Positions 1 through 13,505 are shown, counted from the first letter of the stretch. The stretch: DNA of 64,000 nt from Hansfordia pulvinata (GCA_006538405.1 BJKQ01000013.1:1302001-1366000); one strand, 5' to 3'. Program-made: numbers and translations. Notes: generated by a model from the sequence alone, not told the origin.

Positions 1-1936
1 CAATGTGTTTGACGGCTGATCGATTTTCCACAGAGCAGGTACAGAAAACGGGAAGAGACGTGGACTTCGGTGTCCAAAAGTGCGAGGGTATTGGTCAAGG
101 AACAATAGTCGCCGTCGCCCGCTCGTTATCACACGTCCCGGCCGCCACCCACGTTGTCTCTTTTGTCCTCTCAACAATTGCCCCTTTGACGTAGAAGCGA
201 ATTGCTAGCACTAGACAGGAGTCAGGGTACAGCGGCTATACAAGCACACGTGCGTGACTCAAGCGCACTTATGCCCGCGTTGTCCCATCAGACGGGCAAC
301 CCGGCCGTTATAGAAGAAAAAATCCAACTCAATTTTGTCAATCACCATCCTTATTATGTCTGGTAAACGTGACCATCCTTATCATGTCTGGAAAACGTTG
401 GGCTTGGTGGCCAGAGAATCCTCGGGCCAGTTCAATCTCGAAGCAGATTTCGTCAGACGCAAGTTGTTTTCAGCTAGGTTGTACATCAGTGTAGCAACTC
501 GTTGAGTCACATCGTTCTTCATCAGCTGCCAGCTCCTCTTCATTGTTTTCCTTCCAGGTAGCTGAAGAAGCCCAGGCGGCAAGCAGTGGGAACTGTTCAT
601 CGACCGGTCGAGCAAAAGACAGAGCCTTCTGCATTAGGTGCCGAAGCTATATCAACATCGTGCACTGTGGTAATTAGGTTTGAGGCAGTTCGTCTCTCAA
701 GGTTGCTAGTTGTATCAGTAGCAACCGTTGTGCTAGGGTCTATTGTGCCCTGTAAGTTCTTCTATGACTTGTGTTCGCTTCTAGACGCCTGGTCACGAAT
801 ACCACGGGTCAGGACTAAAGAGATCTGTCCGGGTTGGACGCAGGGACAAGATATCCCTCGACGCATTCAGACAGTATCTCTGGATGCAGCGCATGCTCGT
901 ATGCCGGGATGGGCCCTTTCTGAGCTCTTCAAGGGGTACCCCGGACATGCGAGAATCATCCGGAATCGGAGGTGGCACTGGCGCGTGAGACTACGAGTAT
1001 CCCTGTATGCGATCTTTGTCGCGGTAGTCATAGGCTCTGAAGCGGTCACATTTAGCACAGGCCCGGCGTTGTGAAGAGGCCCATCCCTCGATAACTTCTA
1101 CCAGATGCTCAAGTCAATCCTAGTAGTACGGAGTAGGCTGCGAGCGCGTCGCCAGCGTTTCTGAGCGGTCTGCGATGAGGTAGCTGCCGGGCAGCGGCAG
1201 ATGGAGCTCGATCGACGGGGCGGGACGGGGATTGGAGCAAAGCGGCGCAAAGACCCCTCCAATCTCACAAGAGCCGCGCCTGGCAGGCTAATGAGAAGCA
1301 GGCGTCAATCCAAGGGCCCAAGCCGGCGGTCTACTCGTAACTCGTTGGCCGTGGAGAGATGATACCTTTGGTGGGAATACCTTTCTTTTCTTTTTACGAG
1401 AGGCACGTGTCGCATAGGGCAGCAACGGTAACCAAGCCATGATATGAACCGTCCTCGTGTCAAACCCACCAGCAGTGGAGGCGAGAGGCCTTCCCCACGG
1501 GCCCTTATGTAACAGAACCGGCAACCCTACTAGCTCTTTTGCAAGAGGTGAGAGTACCTACCCGTATGAGAGAAGAGATCTGGAAATGAGTGTGGACCTG
1601 GAAGAAAGTACGAGTACGTGGAAACTCGTGGGAAATCCTCCCGCATCCGGAAAGGCAAGAGCGAATGGGCATACGGAGTACTCGCACGAGTAGGTAGCAG
1701 AGTGCAGAGCAGGGTCATCAGGCACGGTTAGACCAACATTTGATAGAAGGCAACCACGCAACCCGCCAGCACGGCTAAGTCCTGCCCCGCCCCCGAGATG
1801 ATAGGCTGGGCTAGGCCGGCTTGGGGTAGCAAATGTCTGAGGGTAGGTTTGGGCGGGTGTTTCACCAACTTGATTGGCTGTGGTGCCTCCGTTTCACCCA
1901 TAAATGGGCCCCCCTGCCACGCAGAGCGAGCATTTC

Positions 1937-1954
1937 GGGGGGGGGGGGGGGGGG
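1937..1954. repeat. Run of 18 G residues
   Basis: Eighteen consecutive G residues lie in non-coding DNA. Such a run can form G-quadruplex structures, and its true length is hard to read by any sequencing method. Confidence 0.9.
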
Positions 1955-4452
1955 CGGTTTCTATCTGGAAGGGCGGGATGTACCTATGTATTGAGGCAGA
2001 GACATGTACCACGGCCTCCTTTGCGCGTACCCGTACTGCAGAGGTTGAGCCCTGGAAGAACCCTTGGAGCGGAGTGGGGGCCGGGGCTCCCGTCGGGACT
2101 GATGCACCCGGCTGCAGGGCTGCATGCGAATCTCGCACGCTGGCAGGCAGGCACCCACACCCCGTGGATTTCCTCGAGTGCCGTGTCGATGTGACCCGCT
2201 TCCAATCGCGTGGAGTTGGCACGAGTACCTAAGGTACGAGTGCCCCCGTCCTTGTGCGTACCCGCCGACGATTACGGTGCGAGTAAATGACAAGGAGGGC
2301 GGCGGGTGGATCTGGACCAGTGGAGGGGCAGGCGGCCCCTATTCGCATTCAAGGGCCCGAGGTCAAGTTAAATTAGCCGCCTGCGCCGGCGCTCCAACAA
2401 CCTGGCTGCCATTGCGAGCAAGTGCGCGTCGTGGTTGCTCAACTGCGCCTCCACGCAGCTGAGGAGAGGAGCGCGAGCCCGAAACCCTACCACGGAGTAC
2501 CTGAGGAACGGACGGGATGGGAGGCTCGGCAGGGGACAAGAGCCCAGCGTGGGTGAGGTGGTCCGCGCTTCTACGAGAGGTACACGTACGGAGTACTGAG
2601 CGAGGTCCGGGGCCCGTTCCCCGGGCAGCACCCGACCTGTGCCCAGGTGCCTGACCTGGAGCAACCCCTCTACCATGTATATACCGTCTGGCTCAGGCGG
2701 CGAGAGCAAATTTCCCCTCTGCTCGTCGCGGAATTCCGTAGACGAGAGTGCGGCGGCAGGGGCATGTCGGATGCGGTTCATCGAGTGGTCATTTGTTATG
2801 TGTACTCGTATGTGCATGAACCTGCTTTACTACCTGTCTGAGAATGCCTAAAGACATGAGTGAATATCCCCGGGGTCTAACTTTCAGTTCTGCGAGTGAT
2901 GCGTTCCGGGGTGCACTTGAGCCAGTACTTTTGTTTCGGGGCGGGGAGGGGGAAGGCTACATAGGTGATTAATGCTCAAATGAATCTGAGTGTGCGGGAA
3001 CAAGGCAAGCAAGCAACCCAACCCAGCCCCGTGTTAAGTCCTTCGAGATGGCCCCAGAGGCTGCAAGAGGCATCATCATGTGAAATGTGGTGGTGGTTAC
3101 GGGCTCCCTCTGAACAACATACAGGAGCGCAAAATACACGAGTACCTTCAACGTAAAAAGTCCTCATACTATTATACAGTAAAACAAGGGGCACCATCAT
3201 CGTCTGAATACGAGTACATACCAGCCGTAGCGACAAGCAGCAATGGAACAGGACCCCGCGCACAGTCCCTCCCGCAGCGCCAGTCCGGCGTCCGTCGCCC
3301 ATCTGCATATTGATCTGCCCCGGCCGGGCCCTCCTTCGCTGCCCACAGTGCCACCCTGACATTATGTAGCTACATGTACCTACGTGTATTACTCCCGGCG
3401 ATCGGCACGGCACCACTCATCAAGGTCATCATTGTCCGTACGACTGGGCACGCTGGGGCAACTGCACCTGCACCTTGCACCGCATGTACCAGCTCCGTAC
3501 GTACTCGCTGCTGGCAGGTACTTCCAAGTATGCATCCGCTGGTAAAGGTAAGATTATACATGTAGGCCGTCTCTTTTGGTCGTTCGTCGTTCGTCGTTGC
3601 CGCAGACACAGATAGAGACAGACAGAGAGACAGACGTACGAACGCAACGCACGCACGCACGTACGCACACACGCACATACGCGCACGCGCCTGAGCACCC
3701 GGCCTGGTCTGGCCTCGTCTCTCCTCCGCCACCATCTCTCTCTGCCTGCCCACTCTCCAGTCGTAGCAGCCGTCGCCGCCGTTCGCCCTCTTTGTTTGCT
3801 CCTCCCCTTTCCACCCTCGGGATTGCCCAGTCCATCCAGTCTTGAGCACTCCGCAACAGCCTGGCGCAGAAACGGTCACGTCCTGTGCCATCCTCCAACC
3901 CGAGATCGACAAAGCAGGCAGCCCCTCCAGCAGAGCAGGCCAGGTTGGGCCTCGCGAGAGCACCCCGTATTGGCGTGTGCTCAGAGAGTACAGGTGAGTC
4001 GCATCTGCCTGTCGCATTCGCCCTATCCATCCAGTCTTGCCCGCCGTCCGACTGCCCGCCCCGTACCGAGCGAACCCGGCCGTTGTGTTCACCGTCGTCG
4101 CCATCGCCTCCGCCGTCGCCGCCGCCGCCGCCGCTGTCTGTCAGTTTGTCTGGCCGAGATACTTCTTGTCGTGTCTGGCTTGCTGGTTGCTGCTCTCGCA
4201 TCGCAATCGCGTCGCAGCACAGCGCCTCGCCTCAACCCGTCTCGCCCACTCGGTCGCCCGACAGCAGCAGAATAGCGTGGGGTCATCCCGGTCCGACGGC
4301 CTTGTTACCTTGTTTCCCCTTTTCTTGCTTTTTTCTCCCCCTCGGGCTTATCCTTACACCACGCTACCACAGACATTCTGCAACGGCTTTCCCTCTCACG
4401 CCGTCTCCCAACTCTCTGCCGTGCCCCTGCGCAGGCCCGAGCGGGTACGTCT

Positions 4453-4520
4453 TGCCTCGCCTCGCCTCGTACCGCACCGCACCGCACTACATCGTATCGC
4501 ATCGCATCGCATCGCATCGC
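4453..4520. repeat. Three adjoining pentamer repeats
   Basis: Short tandem tracts of CTCGC, then ACCGC, then ATCGC follow one another directly. The last has about six units ending at 4520. The pentamers differ by one or two bases, as if one ancestral repeat diversified in blocks. The tract lies in the leader-like DNA upstream of the septin-like gene. Confidence 0.75.
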
Positions 4521-6362
4521 GCACAGCATTTGCCCCTCCGCACTCCGTCCACCACATTCGGCCACTGCGGACACCGATCAAGAAGCTCGCCCGAACCGAC
4601 TACTGGGCGCCCTTTTGCGTTCTTCAACAACGTGCCTCGGCGCGAAGATCTGAGACAACCCACCAGCCCCGTCGTCCACCCGGCCCGCAGTTCACCACCC
4701 AGGCGTTGACAGCCGCGCGAGGTAAGTAATGAGTGCCGGTCCATGACATTTCATCCAATTGTTCCCGATCGCGTTGGTCCTCTCTGCGCCCCCTTTCCCT
4801 TGTTAAACCAAGTGCGCTTCTCTCGGCGGTGCGCATGGTCACATGCGAGGTCAAATCCAGTTCCTGCAGCTTGGAACGCCGTCAACTCTATGGACCCCCC
4901 TCCAAGTCGGCCGGGGCTCACCACATGCGAGATGGGACCCCCGACAGGAGACTTTGGCGCGCTCTCCCGCTCACGTCGGGCATTTGCTTGACGCGAGCTG
5001 GGGGCGAGTCAGTGCCGCGCAGGGTCCGGCGCGCGTCACGGCGCGATTGGGAAGGCAAACCGCCCAGCAGCGCCCGCTCCCGCTCCCAGTGGAGGGGCGA
5101 GATCACCTCTTGCAAGGACAAGCGCCGGCCTCTGAGGTCTCGCAGCCGCAGGAACACCAATGTTGCAACATTTCAACCGCTGGCCACGAGCTGGCCACGG
5201 ATGAGTCTGGGGTCGCCGCCAATTGCCTTTGTAGTTGGGCCCGGTGGCCTGCAGGACGTGTTGCACTCGCCAGCCTCTCACACGCAGACGCGCGCAGAGA
5301 CAGGCAGCAGGACGGACAGAGATGGGAAGACAGACAGACAGGTAGGCAGGCAGCCTATACGGGCACCCGGTTGTTTGTTCGTTGAACCGGCCATGGTCTG
5401 AGGCAGCCCCGTCCCTCCCTTGCGGAATCTGGGTGGCCTGTGCCCTGCCGCCTGGTGCTTCGAGATGGGGCCCCTTGTGATCTCTGGCCATCCCATCGCA
5501 TCCCCTGCCAGGAATGTCTGCAAGCGCATGCGCGCCGAATGTCATGGTCCGCGAGTCTCGGGGACCCCACCACTATTCCTGTCGGTCGATCAAGCTGCGC
5601 CACCCGTTGTACGTCGAGTAGACGAACGGAGGGGCATCGGCGTCTGCATTCGCACATGCAGGACAGAGGGAAGGGTGCAAGCGCACAGGTCATTCTCTCT
5701 GATCCATTCGGCTGCGCTCGGCCTGCCCGCGGCCGTGGTCGCTGACACGACACTGAATTGCGCCGTTGAATCTGGCGCATGCATCATGTGCCTCGCGGCG
5801 AGCTGCCGCCGCTCAGAGAGGTGGCGCTGCGCTTCCGTGTCGCATTCCACACCGGCCTCTGCTTTCCCATTCGATCTTTTCCATGTCTTGATGTGTGCGT
5901 TTGTGACCCATGGCCTCTCCCCTAATTAATCTCGCCCTCCCAGATCCAGCCGCAGCCTCTTCATCCAACAACCCATCCCATCGACTTCCGCCACTCCTCT
6001 TTGATAACCAGTCGTCTGCGCCGCCCCGTCTCGCCTGACCCCGGCCGCCCGCAATTAACCTCATCTCGCACCCAGTCCGAGCATAGAGCCCAGGTCGGCC
6101 TCAATTCATTTCAAACACACTGAGCTCCCACCACAGCCTGGAGTCTTTATTCAAGCCATCCCCTGCTCGGCCGCATACAAGCATCCAGGCAGCCAGCATA
6201 GCACCCGTGCCTTCCCAAAGTGACGCACTGCAGCGAGTTGATCTTGCCGCAGACCAGTCGTCCGCTACGCGTCCCCCCTGCGTCATCTGTACTGCCAGGA
6301 CAGAAAGCGCGCCCGTCGCGTAACCTCGTCCGACTCACCTTCCTCTTTCCGCAAAGCAAATT

Positions 6363-8035
6363 ATGAACCAAGAAGAGCCTCGTCGCACCAGCTTCGGAAT
6401 GTTATTACGACGCAGCAAGTCCGGCGACGTCGGCAAGGCGGGAAGGAAGGCCTCAGTCAAGGAACAGCAGCGCCAAAATGACTCGGTTCCCAAGGGCCCT
6501 CCCCGCCTCCCAGACCTATACAATGGCGCTCAACCTCCCAACTTCCAGTCTTTCGGCGGCGGTGATATTCGCCCAGACTCACTCGCTATTGTCTCCGGAA
6601 AGGCCGATCACTCGTTCCATCGCTATCCTCCTCGACCCTCCATCGAGCCCGGACGGCCATCCATGTCCAGCATCGCCCCTCCCGTCCCGGCCATGCCCAA
6701 CGGCGGCTATGTCGATCCCTACGCTCGCTCCGAGAGCATGACGAACCGCGGGCGTTACAGCTACGCCAGCAGCGCAATCAGCACCGTCAACAGCCCCCGC
6801 AGAGTCCGCAGAAGAAAGGACCCCACCCCTTTCAAGTAAGTACATTTGCTCCCCTGGTCCTGGTCCTTTCTATCTGCCCTTGCTGACCTGGCTGCTTCAG
6901 CATCCTGGTGGTCGGTACCCGCAGCTCGGGCAAGACCTCCTTCCTCGAATTTCTCAAGGGTGCTCTGGCTCTGCCGCCCAAGAAACGATCTCAGCGGTCG
7001 ACTGAGATAGAGCATGAGGTTGCGCGAGCCACTCCTTCGGGCGCCTTCACCCCCCATTACCTCGAAAGCGAGATCGAAGGCGAGCGGGTCGGTCTCACTT
7101 TATGGGACTCGGAGGGTCTCGAGAAGAATGTTGTTGATCTTCAGCTTAGAGAGATGTCCAAATTTCTCGAGAGCAAGTTCGAGGAGACCTTTGCCGAAGA
7201 GATGAAGGTGGTGCGGTCGCCTGGCGTTCAGGATACGCACATCCATGCCGTCTTCCTTGTTCTTGATCCTGCACGCCTTGACCGCAACATCGCTGCTGCG
7301 CGTGCTGCCTCGTCTTCCCATGGCGCGGGGCTGCGCCCTTCGCAGGACCTCGACAAGCTGTTCGGCGCGCTGGACGACGACCTCGACCTTCAGGTTCTCC
7401 GCACGCTGCAGGGCAAAACCACCGTCATTCCAGTCATTTCCAAGGCCGACACGATCACCACTGCACACATGGCCGTTCTGAAGAAGACAGTCTGGTCCAG
7501 TATGAAGAAGGCAAATTTCGACCCTCTGGCGGCTCTCGGCCTGGATGAAGACGATGGATCGGATGACTCACGGATCGACGAGGACGATGAGGAGTACGAG
7601 ATAACCGCAGGCGACGACTTTCAAGGCAACGGTGACATGGACGAAGGGAGTGAACGTCAGATCGGTAGCCCGGAAACGGAAGCGACGTTTGTCGAAGGAG
7701 ACGACATTAACGGTATCCCGGCTGCTGCACTCAAACGCCGCTCTAACAATTCGATCCGCCGGGCCAAGGAGCAGAGCGCGGCTGAGGAGATGCCATTCCT
7801 GCCCATGTCCATCATCAGCCCCGATCTCTACGATCCCAGCACAATCGGTCGGAAGTTCCCGTGGGGCTTTGCCAATCCGTACAACGAAGAGCACTGCGAC
7901 TTCAACCGACTGAAGGAGTCTGTCTTCAACGAGTGGCGCGGCGAACTCCGTGAAGCCAGCAGAGAGCAGTGGTACGAGGGATGGCGCACGACCCAACTAA
8001 AGAGTCGGGACCAGCCCATGCCCAGACGCCGTTGA
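6363..8035 (+). CDS. Divergent septin-type GTPase
   Basis: Two exons, 6363-6835 and 6901-8035, are joined across a 65-nt intron (donor GTAAGT, branch CTGAC, acceptor CAG) and give 535 aa. Residues 1-157 are a Ser/Pro/Arg-rich disordered leader. The G domain begins right at the splice junction: P-loop GTRSSGKT (about 163-170), a DSEG switch motif (about 227-230) and SKAD (about 338-341) as the base-specificity motif. A strongly acidic Asp/Glu insertion follows at about 380-400, and the C-terminus has no obvious septin coiled coil. Septins are GTP-binding proteins that polymerise at the cell cortex and septa. This one fits the septin-type G-domain family but is divergent, so polymerisation is not assured. 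The ATG at 6363 has A at -3 and opens the long frame. Confidence 0.82.
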
Positions 8036-11000
8036 GGCTTCTGCGACGACTGGGCGCTTGACGGTACAACCAGCCCCCCACCAACCCGATGGCGGTGCTT
8101 GCCAGGCGGCTCGCTGGTAGGAAGGGTTCCCTTTGCGCATTTCTAGCGATTTTCATCCCCTTCTACCCTATTCCTGCTTTTCTTTTTATTACGCCCGACT
8201 CGTTTTGGTCCAGGCACGCAGCATACCCCCGAATGCTCATGTATTTCTTCTCTTATGTATCACCGACGACTACTTGATTCTTTGTTTCTTCCATGATGCT
8301 CGGGCTACGAGTACACGATCTCGTCAGGATCATCCGCGGCCTCAGGACCCTAGCCAAGAGGGCTTATTGGGGCTGCGGACTCTCCGATACCCCTCACGCT
8401 TTGCCTATCTATTCAAGTTCATCCTTTCAAAGCGGGTACGGACTTTCGAGTCCAGTTTTTCCTTCCATGACTTCATGTGGCTCCACAGCCACTGCCCACG
8501 CATTCAGCGACGAACGTTATGAAACCCAGCCCGAAATCTCGGGCCGAGATACCGGACTACGCATGCCTGTGTTCAACGGATCTCTTGCACCTGCACTGCC
8601 AGCTTGGTCAGTCGGTAACCCAGCGAGATATCGGGATGTCTTGTTATCCCTGAACCTCTTTTTTCTACGCAACCTTTCCTCTTTAGCTGTTTCGATCGTT
8701 CTGCAGGGCAACGTTACGGGCACACAGGAAGGGGCTTGTTCTAAGCCGGGCTTTTTCTACGGGGGATGTTTGTCAAGTCTGTTGCTGCAAACGCGAGCAA
8801 GAATCGACCGTATCTCAGAAAAGATTGGGCTGGCGACGTTGAAGATTCGAATGGTAATGTGGTGGAAGTTCGCCCCCGGAGTGGAAATGGTTGAAGGCCG
8901 GTGCCAGGCAGTCAGTCCCTTTGTTTTTGTTTCTTGCAGCCAACGATTCTGCCTCGTATTCGTGTTTCTCCTTGGTCTACTTTCGCAATGAAGAGAGGTA
9001 TGACCAGAACGACGCGTTTCCTCACTCCCAGAGGCATTCGAACCTCTCGGCGATAGGAGACGGAGCTCGGTAGTAAACTAGTTTAAGACAGTGACATCCA
9101 ATCTGTCTTCCCGCCTTTATAATCATGACCTAAAGCGGCAGCCTGCCCCTAAACGTGCTGTGTTGGACTGGATTGGCCACCGAAAGGAATGGTGTAGGCT
9201 TTAGTTTGGTCGCCTTCCGCGTGACGAGTCCACTGCTCGGGGATCTTTCGGTGTCGTAGTCCAGGCTGACTGGCCTATTGATTAGATCCTGGCTGAGGGC
9301 GGAATCATTTGAAGCTTCAAGATGCCGGGTAGTCGGCCCCTCATTATCAGGTAGCCACAGCGCAATCAGTTCTCAGCTTCATGCTGCCTGTCGCCTGTTG
9401 CGACAAGGCAGCATCGCTGTCGATGCCACGCTCTCTCTCCGCTCTCTTCCAAAGTGAACCACACAAGTTGAGCAACAGAGTGGCTTGATTCGGCGTCACG
9501 CTCGCCCGAAGACCGAACAAACAGCGACGTCCATTGGCAGCCTGATACGCGTACAGCCGCATCCTGACGGCGAGTGCCTACGAGCACTCTCGACGGGGCG
9601 CGGGCTGCCTAGTGACAGACTCTAGCGGGCGCTTCCTACGGAGTAATAAGCCAGCTAGCCCTGGGTTAGGCGGCTCACCTGGGGCAGACCGTCAGCCCTG
9701 GCAGTGAGTGCGGTCGTGATGTTTCTCCGGCCGGCTGCTGTCCCGCACCCTCAGCCGGGCTCTTGCCTCGGAGATGCTGCTGTCAGCGAACGCTAGTAGG
9801 AACTTCTGTATTCCGGGAGGGGGGTCCACAGGTTCACCGCCGCGGAATGCTGCTTGGCGGCTTTCGTTATACTTGCTCGTAGGACACCTCACGACCCCGC
9901 TAAGGCGCGCGCCGTTGCCAGGCCCGGCGTTCCCCTTCAGGTAATCTTAACCAGGATTTGCTGCCGGCTTGCTTCGGTGTGTCCTGACGTGCGTGCACGC
10001 CTTCAAGGCAGCTCTGCCCCGGATTCGCCCCGCGCTCCTGTGTCCCCTGGAGAATACTCGTACAATAAGACCAGTGCTCCCCTCGCCCCCTGGTTGGGCC
10101 TTGCGCCTTGGAGTTGCCTCCTATGTGTTCCCAGCGAGCCTGGTCCAGTGTTGCTGCGGCATGTTGAACGAGACGCCCTCTTCCTCTCACCCTCCCCTGC
10201 GCCTTGTGGCTGGGGCTTTGCTCGGATTTGCTGCCCCGCCCCTTCGCCCCCTATCGTCTTCTGCCTCGTATTACCACTGTTCCCTGGTTATTGCTGGGCC
10301 CCGGGTTATACAAGTACTCGGCATGCGCGCCCTTTTGGATGTCCCCTTCCGACCTCGCCTCCCCCTCCCGTCAACACAGCCCTTCGGTCTTCCTCGGGTC
10401 CGGCACCCTCACGCCCATCTTGTCTCTATGTCCGTCTCCCGTTGGACAGACATCGCCGTCTGACTGTTGCCCTATGCCAGCACCTTGGCTGCTCCCGCTA
10501 TGGGACCGCATATTTAGATCCCAACCCTCCCGTCTTCAGATCGACGAGGGAGACATGTACAGCACGGCAGCGGATATCCAACGTCATTGTCTTCTCTTAG
10601 AGGCAGACTATGCAGCTCTCTCGAGAGGGACTGCGTGTCTCTCGCCGGGCTTCTTCCGAGCTTCTTCCGAGGAGAGGGGCCGGTCGACGCAGCTCTGCCA
10701 TAACCGGCGAAAGGCGGACGCTGTGGTCTCAGGGCTGGAAATGCCAGCTCAATTGAGCCCCCTCAAGAAGAGGGTTTCCGACGAATACCAATACCGCCAG
10801 CTCGAGCCTCGCTGCGTGAATGAGCTCGTGCAGCTTCCGGGCTACACACTGCAAAGTCAAGACGAAGGGCGACCCCAACGCAGGGCTGGAACATGCTTCT
10901 CTCTTCGTCCTCCCGAAGCCTCTGGCTGGCAGTCCAGCTTCCAGTCTCCTTTCCACAACCACAGGTTTTGCACGTGGGCAGACTTTATAACTGGCTAGCG

Positions 11001-12305
11001 GATCAGCTGGCGTCAGAGTTCGCTTCTGTCTGTGCTGAGAAAGAGACACAGCTACGCAAAGGCATCAATCATCACGACCTTTCAACCCCGTTTCGTCCCG
11101 TTGCCCACGAGGACTGCTGCCACATCTCGATTTATGGGAAAGGGTGACCAGTCCCTCCAGACCTGTCGTTCAGTCAACCGACCAATTACATCGAGTGTAA
11201 ACCAGCACGGATTCGTTCATCAGTCATGAAACAGTTGTCGAGGCTATCAAGGCTGACACTCGACAGCTGCCCGCGCCCGCCCCTCCCCCCTGTGAGACGA
11301 ACGTCTCTGGATCTCTACAGCATTCTTTTTCCCAGCCAGTGATATCATCTACTCTTTATCAGAGGCGCACACACGGCACACCAGGTATCAGTGCGGCAGA
11401 TCCTTCATCTACACAAGACATATTCAGCCCTACAACGCGACCAAAGGAGGAGATCCGGCGGTCACCGATTAGCAATATCCCGGCGCTTTCTGGCTTTTTG
11501 TCGCCGGAGTAACGGAAACGCACGCACCTTTGCGATGCTCAGCTGGGTGCGGGCAGGCTATTCTGCCAGCGACAAGCCAGACTCCTCTGGACATGGACGA
11601 GCAGAGACCCGGTGTGTGTGTGGGTGTTGGGGGAAGGGGGGACTCTTTGCTGTCTCGGAGAGTCGTCACAGTACGGCAACAGTAAGGCCAGGCAAAAGAT
11701 GGGATACAAGAGCTGGCCATGCGGAGGAGTGAGGGGGAATTCACACGACAATGTCAAGTCAAATGGCATGGAAAACATGAAGCTGGATTTGGGAAACAAA
11801 ATTTGGAATTGCTCGGTATCTTCGAAGTTGGAACGACCAAAACTGCTGCAAATGCACACCAACGCCGATGGTCGAATAACAGAATACACCAAGAGGCAAC
11901 GCTCATTTGCTCTCCTTCATCATCAAAGACATCATCTCGTTACAAGAATTGCTGGCTGGCTCTTGGGGTGTAACGCCAGCAAGCGATGGGGGCCGCAGGT
12001 CGCGGGATTCTTCCATCTACTGCACGCATCCATTAAACCTGCTGCAAAAGTAGGTGTGCAGGCAACTGTGGCCCGCGGCGGGATGGATGCAGAGTGAGCG
12101 AGAACAGCTTTCAGGCTGACAAGGGGCGAAACTTTGGCTCTCCGGCACGTTTCATGCGGCCCTATCAGCGCATGGAAGCTTCTCATGTAGTCCCTGCCTC
12201 GCCTGACTACTGCAGTCATTCTGGGATGCTGCTCCATGGCAGATTCTGGAGAGGATACGACAGATGTGGCAGCCAAGAACTGCTTGACTGTATTCCACAG
12301 CTAGC
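8036..12305. other. Intergenic stretch between septin-like and bZIP genes
   Basis: No gene is supported. The first several hundred bases are probably the 3' UTR of the septin-like gene, and the part next to 12305 that of the bZIP gene. Single TACGAGTA-type motifs occur at 8306 and 10055. Open frames of up to about 260 codons (for example 10204-10998) show no domain, signal peptide or intron pattern. A tRNA-like T-arm near 9040 does not complete a cloverleaf. Confidence 0.6.
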
Positions 12306-13505
12306 TCACAGAAGTTCGTCGCTTCCGCTGGCCACACTGTCTGCGATGGCTCTCAACACGTCCTTCTCCTCGAAGACTGGACCTTGGCCATCGCACTTGG
12401 CCAAGGGCTTCAAACGGTCGCTGACATCACTCACATCAACCAGACCACGCCTGAAGTCGTGGTGGCTGGTGATCAGGTCCCAAGTCGCACCAGCGGCCAG
12501 CAGGCGCTCACCGGTTGCGCTTCGGGTGATCCGGTGGCTCGGGGTCTTGTTGTCATGGTTGGCCAGCAGGTCCAAGTAAAAATCTGCGGGGTTGTACTGC
12601 TGGGGACCTGTGGTGACTTCGGCAGCAGGCGAAGATGCCGCTGAGGACCTGGGCCCGCCACTGCTGGCAGTGGCCCGCAGAACTTCGTTCTCGGTGGTGA
12701 CTTTTTGCAAGTCCTTCTTCAGCCTGTCGTTCTCCTTCGCCGTTTGCGCCTGTGTCGCTTCAAGGGCGGCAAGTTTCAGCTCAAGGTTCTTGACGTGCTG
12801 CTCTTTGCGCTCACGGAACGCCCGTTGGCTATCGACATTCGTTAGAAGATCGAATCTTAATACAGGAATGTCCCTGGAGGAAGGTTGGACTCACGCAGCT
12901 CTGTTCTGTGCCTTTCGGCGGGATTGGGCAGGGGTCAGGTCATCGTCTTCCGAGTTGGAAGCGCCCCGTCCAGTCGCGTCGGGGTCAGTCTTGGTCATAT
13001 GGGCATAGACGGCGTGATGATGGCTCTCGACGCCGGTCATCTGACCGTGCACATCCTGCAGATGGCCGTCCAGATGGCTTGGGCCGAAAGTGTGGTGTGC
13101 GGTGGGAGGTGTGGGAGGACCTGGGGGACCTTGGTAGGAATGCTGGTGAGGGGCGCCGCTCGGATGAAACGCCGGGTATGGCTCGAAGGTCTGGAAGGCC
13201 TCACCCTGGGGCGGCGGAGGATAAGAACCTTCATATCCATCCTGGAAAAAGGAAAACATGGTCAGACTGGATTGGCAGGGGAGAGAGGTAGCGTGTTGAG
13301 GTTCGACGCGAGAGGGTGTGGAAGAGACGTCGAGGGAGAGCGAGAGGGGTGGGGGATGGGGGGGGGGACTTACAATAGGCGGAGAGTGGTGTCTGAAGTC
13401 GTCGGCCGCGGCTGAGTTTGCAGGGGATTGGCCCAGGGGTGCAATGCCCATGAAGTGCTGGTAGGGCTGTGCCCCACTGAAGTATGGCGGCTGGGAGAAG
13501 TCCAT
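12306..13505 (-). CDS. Yap/Fcr3-like bZIP transcription factor
   Basis: Three exons on the minus strand, 13505-13374, 13241-12895 and 12828-12306, have GTAAGT and GTGAGT donors and give 333 aa. The N-terminal half is rich in Pro, His, Gln and Gly. The basic region SRRKAQNRAAQRAFRERK (about 150-168) has the Q/R pattern of fungal AP-1-like factors and is split by intron 2. A leucine zipper follows (about 171-205). The C-terminal block ending in CDGQGPVFEE and GSDELL is a conserved tail I know from fungal Fcr3/Yap-like bZIP proteins. The likely role is nuclear DNA binding as a dimer, often in stress, drug or redox responses; the specific regulon is not deducible. The protein is too short for the Yap1/NapA type, and the long cysteine-rich C-terminal domain of Yap1 is not seen. 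Confidence 0.88.

Larger units (their letters stand above)
1..6362. other. Gene-free left flank; promoter and leader DNA of the septin-like gene
   Basis: No open frame here shows a recognisable domain or a convincing exon chain. The stretch holds a G homopolymer near 1940, several dispersed TACGAGTA-type motifs (1609, 2803, 3209), CA/GACA-like simple repeats around 3600-3680 and 5280-5350, and CT/CG-rich DNA from 3700 to 4720. The last few kilobases are pyrimidine-rich, as is common upstream of fungal housekeeping genes, and may include an unannotated 5' leader with introns (a GTGAGT donor-like site lies near 3991). Open frames in this part are most likely by-products of the GC-rich, stop-poor composition. 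Confidence 0.6.

Noticed and set aside
3885..4709. 274-codon open frame on the plus strand
   Set aside because: It runs through CT-rich and pentamer-repeat DNA; the translation is low-complexity Ser/Pro/Arg without any motif, consistent with leader DNA.
8293..8991. 232-codon frame after the septin-like gene
   Set aside because: It lies where the 3' UTR is expected, has no recognisable content, and its start is not supported.
9035..9085. tRNA-like T-arm around AGGCATTCGAACCT
   Set aside because: The loop is one base too long on either strand, no D-arm or anticodon arm pairs properly, and the possible acceptor stem has a mismatch.
10204..10998. 264-codon open frame on the plus strand
   Set aside because: No domain, composition typical of chance frames in GC-rich DNA, and overlapping frames are open as well.
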